From: Strongylocentrotus purpuratus
Taxonomy: Eukaryota > Echinodermata > Echinoidea > Camarodonta > Strongylocentrotidae
DNA: 64,000 bases
Direction: 5' to 3'
Assembly: GCF_000002235.5 (NCBI RefSeq)
Contig: NW_022145594.1
Span: 15,107,001 to 15,171,000, forward strand
Numbering within the stretch: position 1 is the first letter of the stretch; each line of letters begins with the position of its first letter. The position numbers and the translations under genes were made by a program. The notes under the pieces were generated by a model that made no database searches, was not told the origin of the DNA, and saw nothing but the letters and a program-made list of their open reading frames with translations. Positions 44,574 through 54,800 of the stretch are shown here, one piece after another.

Positions 44574-47233
44574 ATGGCTCGCCTTCTTTATATAAATAAC
44601 GCGAGAGCACTTAATAGAGAGCGTGTTTTCAGGGATAGGACTAATCCATTGGATACATTAAACGATAAAAAGATGCACAAATATTATAGGTTTACGCGAC
44701 AGGGTGTGATGAGAGTTATTGACTTGTTGGAGGAGAGAATTGCGCCGCTGACTCAGAGGAGTCATTCTATTGATGCGAGGTTGCAGATTTTCGTTGCTTT
44801 AAACTTTTACGCAACCTCAGATTTTTATTCCAGTGTACTCAAAGATCATGGTGTTTCAATTTCAACTGTTTGTAGAATAATTAATCGTGTGACAAAGGTG
44901 CTTACTAGTTTGAAAGAACAAGTAGTAACATGGAGGCCGGCGGCTGAGAAGCAAATGGAATTTTTGGAGTTGAGTGGCTTCCCGATGGTCGTTGGAGCCA
45001 TCGACTGTACTCATGTATGGCTTGACGGCAGTCCACTAAAGACAACCGAATATGTGTACGTCAATAGGAAGGGGTGGCATAGCATCAATGTGCAATTTGT
45101 CACCGATGCAAATTACAACATAATCAACGTCAGTGCACGCTGGCCAGGGTCTGTCCATGACTGCAGAGTACTGGAGAATTCCTATGTTGGGCAGGATTTC
45201 CAACGTGGAGAATTGGAGGGAGTTCTCCTCGGTGACTCGGGCTACCCCCAACGATCATGGCTCATGACCGCTTTCCGCAACCCCCAAACACATGCTGAAC
45301 GTACCTACAGTAGGTAAATCTATTTTACTAAATTGAATTAGGCCTACATCATATACTTAAACCGTTGGAATAAAATTTAAAAAAAATATATATACCATAG
45401 ACCCTATTAATTACCCTCTGGACAATCTCCATGACCCCCCCCCCCCCCGTCAAGCTACTTTGCTTATTTCTGTAGCCCTCCTGCATCCAATTTACTTAAT
45501 AATGCATTCAATATATTTGTTTAATTTTGTTTATTATCTGTATAAAATTATATACACTTAAAATATTGTATCAAACCATATTATGTTCATGAAAATGTAT
45601 GATGAAAAAAAAAGAAAAAGATGCAGAAACCAATAAATAAAATCAAACTAAATCAAGGAAACCACACCCCCGCCCCCCTGGAAAATCACTGCAAAGTCAA
45701 ATTCCCCTCTCTGAAAAAATTACCCCCCCCCCCCCGGACAACCCTCCCTTGTTCATTAAAGGGGAAGCCTACCCTGATAATCCCTTACAAAAAAAGTACC
45801 ATGGTAAACGTGTTTTTTTGTCCAAAATACCATCCACCATGTACAGTGTATTTCATTGTTTCGGTACCATGTTAACCATTACAAAAAAATGGTTACCATG
45901 GTACTTTTTTGTAAGGGATTATTTCGTTTTGATAAAAGCAGACTTTTTGTGGGGTAATTGTCCTCTCTTTTCATTTCAAAGGTGGTAAATTTCCTCTGGG
46001 GGGGGGGGGGGGGGGGGGAGGGAGGGTAATTGTCCTTGGTAAGTGGTTTTTCCTGGGTAGGTTTTTTTTTCTTCATTTCATAGGGGGTAATTTTTCTCTG
46101 GGGGGGGGGTGATTGTCCTTGGGAAGTGGTTTTTACTAGGTAGGGGGATTTTTTTCATTTCATAGGGGGTAATTTTTCTCGGGGGGGGGGGTGATTGTCC
46201 TTGGGAAGTGATTTTCCTGGGTAGGGGGGATTTTTTTTCATTTTATAGGGGGTACTTTTCTTGGGGGGGGGGGGGTAATTGTCCTTGGAAAGTGGTTTTA
46301 CTGGTGGGAGGGGGGTTTAATTTTATAGGGGGTAATTGTCACGCTGGTAATTGGCGGGGGGGGGGGGGAGTTGTCAGGGGGCGCTTGTCCTACAGCCATA
46401 TATTATACATGTTTGTAGGTCTATGTTCATGTATAAGATTATTTTTGATTTATACAATGTGATTCATATTACATGTATATGACCCTTGACCTGCTTAATT
46501 ATTACCACTGCTATACTGCAGTGTTATGTAGTACATCTTCTTCATTAAAAAATAGATTAATGTAGTTGCATTGCCGTCCAGGCGCGTAGCCAGAGTTTCA
46601 TGTTTGGGGGGGCACATACATGTAATCGATCGAGGTAAAAAAAAAGGGGTCCGTAAAATGCAACCGATCCTGGAAATTTAGGGGGGCACGTGCCCCCCCC
46701 CCCCCCCCCCCCGTGGCTACGCGCCTGTTGCTGTCCTCCATCAACGTTTTGTTTTGATCGATGTAATATGTTACAATGTAGAGTTTTCTGAAAAAGTATG
46801 GCATATTAAATTCAAATGGAAGAGATCTTGCAGTGCTGCCACATAAATATCAACAATCTATCAAAAAAATATGTCAATTATGGGAAATTATTTTATAGTG
46901 TATCTGATATTATACAAATATAATTATTGCTTATTTTTTCAATTTTTGCAATACAGGGCTCACATGAGAGGACGAGTAGTTGTTGAACAGACTAATGGAC
47001 AGATCAAGAAGAAATTCCCTTGTCTGAGAAGAGGCCTAAGAGTAAAACCAAAGAAGGCATGCCAGATCATCATTGCGTGCACCGTGTTGTACCGGTTATC
47101 AAAGGACTGGAAAGAACCCTATCTTGGACGAGACCATGAGCTTCCTGATGTTGGTGTTGATGACTTTGATGGCCCTGTCAACAATGAGGGATATGCAGCA
47201 CGAGCCCAACTGGTGGCCAGATGCTTTACTTGA
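44574..47233 (+). CDS. HARBI1-like: Harbinger transposase, HARBI1-like
   Basis: Exon 1 is 44,574-45,313 and exon 2 is 46,957-47,233, joining at AG|gtaaat and ATACAG|G to give 338 residues, a normal length for the family. I chose the ATG at 44,574 (MARLLYI); the open frame extends six codons upstream without another ATG. It has an N-terminal helix-turn-helix-like region (about 65-110) and a DDE nuclease: D144 in GAIDCTH, D221 in LGDSGYP and E257 in VVVEQTNG, which is D-D-35-E. The splice restores the family motif TYSRAH...VVVEQ. It appears intact. Its activity would need the Myb-type partner, whose gene here lacks its 5' exons. Confidence 0.9.
45953..46350 (+). repeat. G-rich minisatellite, about 85-bp unit
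   Basis: Four to five imperfect units of the form GGGGGTAATTTTTCTC, a run of 9-20 G, GTGATTGTCCTTGGGAAGTGG, then T-rich. The G-run length varies between units. A reverse-complement relative is at 33,790-33,895. Confidence 0.8.
46579..46730. mobile_element. Small nonautonomous element with CAGGCGCGTAGCCA ends
   Basis: The left end CAGGCGCGTAGCCA is exactly mirrored by TGGCTACGCGCCTG at the right. The interior has a GGGGGGGCAC / GTGCCCCCCC inverted pair. About 150 bp, noncoding. Confidence 0.75.
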
Positions 47234-47741
47234 AATCTGCTATATCCAGAGACATTGCTTTTCTATTTTTAAAGTACTTAGAAATGCATTGCTTATTGAG
47301 GATGGTATATGACTCAGAGTCTACATATTGAACATATCTATGTACATTATTATTTTGATTTACTTGAAGATTGAAGGTGGCAATGGGATTTGCATGTAAA
47401 CTGTTTGTCTTTTATATACTGTAAATATTATCTTCAAAGGTTCAATGAAAAAAAGGTAATACATGTTTGTATAATGAATATAAACATGTTATGAAGATAT
47501 AATGTTAAACCATATTAAACTTGAAAATAAGAGATTTTAACTTTTAAGATTTAAGTATAATTCCAAATTAAGGAGAGACTAAACACACAATAAAATGGCT
47601 TCAAAATGTTGAACATTCTTTATTTATATATATTTGCAGATTTCTTTCGTATAAACACTTTAAGCATGTGATACATTAATGCCTGTGTCACCCTGTAATA
47701 TACACAGAATGTAGCAGGACAGGACACTTTAATTATAATGT

Positions 47742-49183
47742 CTACTGCTCAGCATGCATTCGGGTTACGATATCTGCAGCTGTAGATTGGGGAGTGGTAG
47801 TCAGTATCTGCAGGCACCCATGGATTCCTTGAAGGGTGGTGAGAATCCCTTCGAGAACCTCCACCTTTCGATTCTCGTTTGCTGCCATAGTTTTGTTGAG
47901 GGAAAGTAAACTGACCTCATCTGTCTCTTTTTTGGCAGCTTTTTTCCCCTTCTTCCTCTTTCTATTTCCTTCCTGCTGAGATTCCTGAGACTAAAATTAA
48001 GATATAAGATAAACAAGATTAATAACGGTATTAATAAATTATAGATTTTCTGTTGGAAAAATAGAAGAAATCAAAGAAGCAAGGTTTAAGTGTACATAAG
48101 GGGAGGTAAAAAAAACAATTGTTCTATGTAAATAGAGGACATATGAAAGTGCACTGCGGCTCAGTGTTATGAATGTGGCCTCTTTTCCAGTAATGATGAC
48201 TGCCTCTTGTTTCAAGTTACATGAAACCTTTGCTACTAATATGTATCACTTTGTTTTTTTTGATAATCTATGCATGTAAGTAATACCCCTGTAGACACGA
48301 TCATTTAAGTTCCAAATTGTTCTCAAGATATGTATCTAACTATCTACTATATATAGATTTGAGATGTACCTCCTTTTCTCATTCTTCATTTTGACTTGGT
48401 GCTAGCCCTGAAGACTTGAGTACCAGCTATACTGATTTACTTGTATATATCGGATTTTACTAGCATGTATCTATATTCTGTGAAAGTAAATATGAACTTG
48501 AAATTTACACTTACATCTTCGGTTTCTGTGTCCATTCTTGTGGCAGGCCTCTGTAAGACAACAATACTGTGATTGAACATTTCAAAGTATAAAGTTTTAT
48601 TTCATTTCATGTTATACAGCCTGAACAAATTATGTATCAGAGTCATTGGCATCTATTGATGTACATGTAGATGTATTTAATTTACATATTCTAATAATGA
48701 TGACAACAATAGCTTTAAAACACCTACAAAAATGGGGTGGCAAATTTTCACTTAAAATTGTATCATAATGTGAAAGAGGATGTCATTTAAGGCACATTTT
48801 TGCAAGGATTTTTAAAACAAATGTGTTTGAAGTCAATTATTGATGAAAGAATACAAATTCAGTCTTTCTGCTTACAACAGAAATTTTTAGCCAGTGGGGG
48901 AATAATTTAAGTGAAATTCTACCATCAAATTAATTTTGGGCTCCCAACACTTTAGAGGGGCTTTAACAATAAGATTTGTATATATTTATTAAAAAGATGG
49001 AAACAGATGTTAGAAAAGAGAATGTCAAGGGGTAAATGACTGGAGATTAGTTTCATGAAATGTATGAAAACACTGATGGATATCTTTCATGGACCGAGTC
49101 TATACCTTCCTAACAGTCTGTTTAGCTCCTTGTAGTGAAGTCACAGTTGCTGGTACTTGCTCAATAGAAAGTGCAGTGTGTTG
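47742..49183 (-). CDS. Harbinger Myb-type accessory gene, 3' exons
   Basis: Exons on the minus strand are 49,106-49,183 (QHTALSIEQVPATVTSLQ...), 48,515-48,550 (RPATRMDTETED) and 47,742-47,990 (SQESQQEGNRKRKKGKK..., to a stop). All junctions are phase 0 with proper AG and GT sites, giving 120 codons plus stop. The C-terminal part has a lysine-rich nuclear-localisation-like run and a likely amphipathic helix (ENRKVEVLEGILTTLQGI). Its position, facing the transposase, is that of the accessory DNA-binding protein in Harbinger elements. The Myb/SANT-coding 5' exons are not found upstream; a foldback element starts 360 bases away. Confidence 0.7.
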
Positions 49184-49199
49184 CTGCAGAGAGACATAC

Positions 49200-49545
49200 A
49201 AGACCACATTAATGCTATACAATCATTATGTTCCTTACCCAACATATAGTAAACCTGATGTGTAATCATACAACCCCCCCCCCCCCCCACTTGTTGCAGG
49301 GACTATAGCATGGAATTGGTGGCAAAATCTAAAGCAAACCCGGACACATGATGGAAAAAACTGATCCCGATACTTTTCCGATTTAAAATCAATTTAAATT
49401 TTCTATTAATAAATGGTAGTATTCAAACCTTAAAACATTTATCAAAACAGTAATAAAAAGGGTTATAAATGTGTATATATATATATGATTATATTATATA
49501 AAGAAAATCGTTAAGAATGCACAATTAATGAAAAATGTACATGTA
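49200..49545. other. Noncoding gap before foldback copy 2
   Basis: Contains a C-run (49,275) and a TA run. No exon homologous to 40,592-40,636 was found. Confidence 0.5.
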
Positions 49546-49681
49546 CACGCAAAAAACTGAGGTGCTAAATGTTGGGTGCTGAGTGAGATTCTGCACTTGA
49601 AGTGCCAAAATCAGCACTTGACGGGTTAACTTTAACAAGGAAACCGAAACGTGCTGAATATTTGAGTGCAGAAAACGAGTG

Positions 49682-50535
49682 CTATAACAATATGCAGCAC
49701 TTAACATCGAGTGCTGACTGCATAACCTGATCTGATTGGTCGGTTAGTATAATAGCTGTTACCTTGTGAATATTTGTTTTTGAATCAAATTCAGCTAAGA
49801 GATTCTTACATTCTTCATTCTCCAGGTCAATACCCAAGGCCTCAAAAGTCTGAATAACTTTGCTCCTTAAACTGTCAACAACATCAGTATTCAAAGCTGT
49901 TGCAGCAGATAACACTCTGTTTGTCATAGCATGGGTCATGTTGGTGTTTGATAAAAGAGAACCAATGAAAAATGCAGCTGGTCTCACTATGAACATGTCA
50001 GACAATAAAAGCGGACAAAATATACAGTTCCTCAGGTAGACAAAGGAACATCCCTTGACTGCTATTATGTAAAATGTGTAGAACAGGTGAATATGCATGT
50101 GACACCTGTTCTACACATTTTTACATAATAGCAGTGAAGGGATGTTCCTTTGTCTACCTAAGGAACTGTATATTTTGTCCGCTTTCATTGTTTGTCATAT
50201 TCATAGTGTCTTGTACTGTCATTATGCATTGCTCCATCTTGTTCTTGTAGTAGGCCTATCCTATCATCATCATCATCAAATGCATCATCTGCTGCAGGAT
50301 TATGCACTTCACCAACAGCAACACCCAAATCAGCATCAACTAGACCCTCCATACCCTGTACAATTTCAGGTTCAGGTTCTTCTTGTGGATGTTGGTTTAA
50401 TAAATGTTTCCTGTAAGAGTTGAAAGTGGTAAATGACGAAGGACATCCACCTTGACCACATACCAAATGTAGATGGGGCATGTCAAACAACGCATGAGTT
50501 AGCACTTGCACAAGGGCTATTCTGCTAGCACCCAA
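49682..50535 (-). pseudogene. Foldback-borne gene: C2H2 finger plus conserved segment
   Basis: The minus strand from 50,535 encodes a single C2H2 finger (C-x4-C-x12-H-x4-H: CGQGGC...RKHLLNQH), then an acidic region (EEPEPEIVQ, DDDDDR). It stops at the point where the inverted turn begins. The next part (RPAAFFIGSLL, then TNRVLSAATALNTDVV) is in the arm. Together they resemble a family of uncharacterised one-finger transposon proteins I know only by pattern; I cannot name it. The palindromic turn breaks the reading frame. Confidence 0.5.
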
Positions 50536-50561
50536 AAGAGAGCAAAACTTGGCACTTTAAG

Positions 50562-50821
50562 TGCACAACAGTCAGCTCCTTTGGGTGCTAGCAAAGTAGC
50601 CCGGGTGCAAGTGCTAACTCAGCACTTCGAGTGCAGTCACTATGCGAGCTCCTAAAAAGTGCTAAAATTGAATCTTTAAGTGCTAAATTTAGCACAACAG
50701 TCAGCTCCTTTGGGTGCTAGCAAAGTAGCCCGGGTGCAAGTGCTAACTCAGCACTTCGAGTGCAGTCACTATGCGAGCTACTAAAAAGTGCTAAAATTGA
50801 ACCTTTAAGTGCTAAATTTAG
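50562..50821. repeat. Two 130-bp direct repeats
   Basis: Units at 50,562-50,691 and 50,692-50,821 differ at about two bases. Each contains several GCACTT/AAGTGC half-sites, as in the termini of the foldback elements. Confidence 0.85.
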
Positions 50822-50934
50822 CACTTTTTTTTTTTAGTGTACTTTACCGCATTAAATGCTATTCCACGTTTTTAAAGTTAAGAAAGAACACCTCGTCATG
50901 GAAAAAAAAACTCTTGTCATTACTCTGTTGAGTT

Positions 50935-51010
50935 TTACTTGCATTGATATTGTAAAGCGCTTTGATAGAAATCTCATATGAAAAGCGCTACATAGGTACA
51001 AGTTCTATAT
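50935..51010 (+). mobile_element. Retroposon 3' tail remnant
   Basis: TGTAAAGCGCTTTGATA ... AAAAGCGCTACATAGGT has the AAGCGC pair typical of LINE/SINE 3' ends, like 3,081-3,151. Confidence 0.45.
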
Positions 51011-51823
51011 TATTAAATATTAAACACAATCGTGAACAGTTTTCCAGAAAGTCCCACGTCAGTCGTTGTCATTTTTCTAAGTATGGAAAAATAAATAATT
51101 TGGCGCAATTTATATTATAACAAATCATTAACAAATTAAGATTTTGTCAAAAACGTTATGCACATAATCCCCCAACCTATTGAGAGATATATTATCTCGT
51201 GGAAAATTCATTGTCTTTCTTTTGACATAACACACATTATAAAATGAGGTTCTTTAAAAGAATAATTCTCAAAGAAATTGGAAGAGTAGTTGTAGATGAC
51301 CGCCTTTTTTCCCAGTCGCATTTTGTCGAGGTCCTCTCCTTAGAAAGTTTGCATGGAGGTCCCCTGAACACGTTAATGCCCAATTTCCTGTTAATGTAAA
51401 ACCCTTGGTATAGTCCAGGACAAAAGTGAACATTCGTTTACGTTTGTATACAGAGCAATTTATCAATAGAGATTGATTAGCTTAGTTTAACTTGGTCACA
51501 TGATGGCATATATATTTTTTTTGTGTTTGCCCAATGAAGGAGTACTCGCCATACATTACCTACAGGAACCGGGTTGACTAAACTCTCCTATTTAATGGCT
51601 CTGTTTTTTCAATGCAAATAGCGCCCTCCCTCCGAGTACTTTCCAGTGTTAGTGCATACGTCATGGTACAACTATTGGCTGGAAATGCCCCTCACTTCAC
51701 GCATGCGTTATTTGTACTTCATCATTGATGATACAAACAAGATGTACATGACATTGTATATGCCTACCCAGAACCTTTGTTGAGTGTATCATCAAGGAGG
51801 ATATCTCTTTGGTTTCATGCAGA
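51011..51823. other. Upstream region of the unit C receptor gene
   Basis: No coding exon. A TATTTAA at 51,589-51,595 could serve as a TATA-like element 230 bases before the ATG, but this is weak. Confidence 0.4.
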
Positions 51824-51881
51824 ATGGCGACATTGACATCAGAACTTCTCCTGATCGTGTTATTTTACAGTGTAAAAACAG
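51824..51881 (+). CDS. Exon 1: signal peptide, unit C
   Basis: GCAGAATGG start context. 19 codons (MATLTSELLLIVLFYSVKT) with a hydrophobic core, ending at G|gtattt in phase 1, which fits the Ig exon that follows. Confidence 0.75.
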
Positions 51882-54800
51882 GTATTTTATCTTCATTATT
51901 ATCTTTCCTTTCTAGAATAGCGGACTAGGAAACATAAGTCAATTTGTCCACATGTACACATGTTGTGTGATTTTGGCTTTTATATCAACGCGGGTCTGTG
52001 CGCGTGTGATTCACTACACTATCCATTCGACCGCGATTATGTGTACAGGCAGTGTTCTACTTGATGTTCTTTTTATTGTGATTCCCGAGCACCATTATTC
52101 AAATTTTACCGAGAGCTAAAAATAAAAACAAATTAACAATGACATGTAGAGATGCTGATGCTTAGCGAATAAATCTCCGGCCGGACTCTGAACAACAAGG
52201 ATTCGCCCCCCCCCCCCCAAAAAAAAATAGAACTTGGAGAAGATATTTGATTGGTTGAATAAAAGGGATCGATTACCAAATAAGGCTAGTCTTATGAATT
52301 ATGCACGATAATACACATGCCACACATACGATAAACACATATGAATAATGATGAGTTCACCACTGATGATAGGTGATTATCCGTCTGCATTACGCGTTAG
52401 TATATTTGCCAGAAAGCCCGACGCACATCGGATAGGCTACACTCGACCCATTGCCTAAACAGGTTTTAATTCCTTAAAATGCAAGAGTGCCTGTAATCAG
52501 GTGGGCTGCATATAATAAAGACCACCTTAAATTTTTGTTAAAATTACGTTTGTTATTCTTCATTCTTTTTTTTTCTTTTTTTTTTTTCTTATTTCGACCC
52601 ACTTTTTTGTTAACAAGATTACTTGAAAATGGCACAATCAGATGCCTTGAAATTTGGCACACTTATGTTTAGGCATTTTGACAAAACACGGTAAGGTTTC
52701 CAACCTTGACTTTGACTGATGACGTCATCTAGGTGCCATTTTGTGAAATCTTATAAAAATCATCTCATGATCATATCTTCATAACCAAAAGTCATTTCTC
52801 ATTCATATTTATCATGATCAAGGCGCGCGTCAGTGCGCGCACAAAATTTCAAAATGCTCCTAATCGTCTCAAATTCATTTTGCATACGTTCAAGGCCATT
52901 TTAACACAACATAGAATCACCATTTGTTTTTCTTTCATGGTATTTCCCATATTGTTTCCGAACAATATGATACCATGTTTATCTCTTTATGAACGTTTAT
53001 AATGAGATGAGCGTCCATTTAAGACAAATGTCCGTGCGCGCGAGCTCATGTAATACATAGCATATATGGGCAAAAAATGCCTATACAAAATCCATCATTA
53101 TAGCTCTTTGAATTGATCGGGGACCCCAAACATGTTTTTTTATATTTGAATAGAGTATGAGGCGGAAATATGATTTCATGTCTCATTTGGTAATTAAAAT
53201 TATTCTGACGTCATCATATTGGCCTTCCAACTCATAATACGAATTTGCATTTTATGACGTCAGCATATTTATGGAAAATTGATTGTCTATCAGTAAATAT
53301 TGATCGATTTTCTTTCAAATTTCGATATGTTGTAGCTAAGACAATTCTCTACAAGCTCAAACACCACCATTATTTCCATTTTGATGACGTCATTATAGTG
53401 AAAATTTCCATTAAAGGCCACATGTCAGAAATTTCTTAATTTGCATGTTATGCCTAATGAAGACGAATTTTGATCACATCATAAGTCTAGTCTACATGAC
53501 ATTGCTTTTGTAACAGTATCTCGCTTATTTTTGCTCTATTTTGTCTCAAATGTTAGTTTGAACAGCCCACCTAAACTTGTTCCAAACAAGTATTACATGG
53601 CTAGTTATTATTATAATCGTGTTGTTGTTGTTGATTATGGTTGTGGGGGTGGCCGATGGTGTTCTTATCATCATTGCGTATTAAACTTATTAAACGTATT
53701 AAATCATTAACAACTTAGAAGAAGCTAGTTAATTATTGATTGTCCAATTCATTCTGTCAGAAATAAATGGACAGATTATAACTGTTCCGTTGGAGCTCAA
53801 CACCATTGTTGACTTACCATGCAGCTGCCCTATCCGTCCAGAATCAACCATTGCAGTTCAATGGTACAGAAGCAGTAACCCAGATGTCTTCGTAAAGGAT
53901 GGAAAAGCCCTTGTGTCGTGGTACGAAGGAGGAACTAGTAGTTCACAGGGGTTTGGTATCAAAGATGACTTCTCCATGACTATATACGATCTAACCGTCC
54001 AACATGACCAGGACTTGTTTAGGTGTATTGTTTTTTCATTCGGTGAGGCTGCTCAATGTACACATGATGTTAAACTGGGCATATATGGTAAATATATTTT
54101 GATTTCCAATGATATTTCATTGCAATTTGAAGGTTGCTTTTATGGTCGCTTCCAAAATACCAATTAGTTGTTTAAATTCACATCCATTGGTAGTGGAGCG
54201 TCTAAAGGCCAAAGTCCAAATTGGGAGGCCATCAACTAAAAGGGGCACTTTCTTGCAAAAAGGGCACCTAAAAAGGGAAACCTCGAAGTAATTACAAATA
54301 TTGATGTTATCCACTGGTATGTACACTGTGATCACATTATCAGGGATGTTTTTAATATTTGTCTCTCTTTACATGGTCCGATATACTTTGAAAGTCGGAA
54401 TATTCATTTGCGAGCGAAATGTGTGATGCCACTAAGTGAAATATTAAATCTCATAAAAGGGGGACAATCAAAATTCGAGTCTAAGCATAATACAATCCTG
54501 ATTGATTGAAGAAAACTCTAATAAGTAACATAATTGTATCAGCCATAACTCCGAGCGTGAATAAAATTACATACAATTTTGTTGTCAGTCGCTTTTATTT
54601 AGGTGCACATCTTTAAAATGGAGAACTGAAAAGGGGCACTTATTATAGGGAAAATTGATTTTGTCACAAGTGAAAATGAGGCACTTCTTTCACGTGAAAA
54701 GGGGCATTCCCTGGAGATGAAAAGGCACTAATGAGAATTGAAAAGGGGCATTTTGCGAACTAAAAATCATGGGGACCGTCATTTAATTAATTAATTAATT

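Larger units (their letters stand above)
45314..46956. other. Intron of the transposase gene, with G-rich minisatellite
   Basis: It holds C-runs at 45,437 and 45,724, a small hairpin around ACCATGGTAAC words (45,795-45,920), the minisatellite at 45,953-46,350 and a CAGGCGCGTAGCCA element at 46,579-46,730. Confidence 0.7.
44261..49200 (+). mobile_element. Harbinger-type DNA transposon (two-gene), left end in kinase exon
   Basis: The left end begins near GGGAGGATTTCACTAACGCG. Subterminal DNA to 44,460 has repeated ATTTCACTAA and CATCGCA/GCGATGAG words, plausible binding sites for the Myb partner. It carries an intact transposase on the plus strand and Myb-type accessory exons on the minus strand, converging at 47,233-47,742. 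The right terminus was not located; the upstream exons of the minus gene and the end may have been displaced by the foldback element at 49,546. Confidence 0.75.
49546..50840. mobile_element. Large foldback transposon, copy 2, with zinc-finger segment
   Basis: The left arm (49,546-50,089) is almost identical to the left arm of copy 1. The hairpin turn (50,090-50,102) and about 100 bp of the right arm follow. From about 50,200 the sequence differs: a minus-strand C2H2-finger coding segment (50,185-50,535), a 2 x 130-bp direct repeat (50,562-50,821) and a right end GCACTTTTTTT...AGTGTAC that is loosely inverted relative to GTACACGCAAAAAACTG. Confidence 0.85.

Noticed and set aside
45621..46462. 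Several ORFs in the transposase intron
   Set aside because: They arise from the G-rich minisatellite and C runs.
51612..51619. ATGCAAAT octamer upstream of the unit C receptor, like immunoglobulin promoters
   Set aside because: A single 8-mer downstream of the possible TATA box; likely chance in AT-rich DNA.
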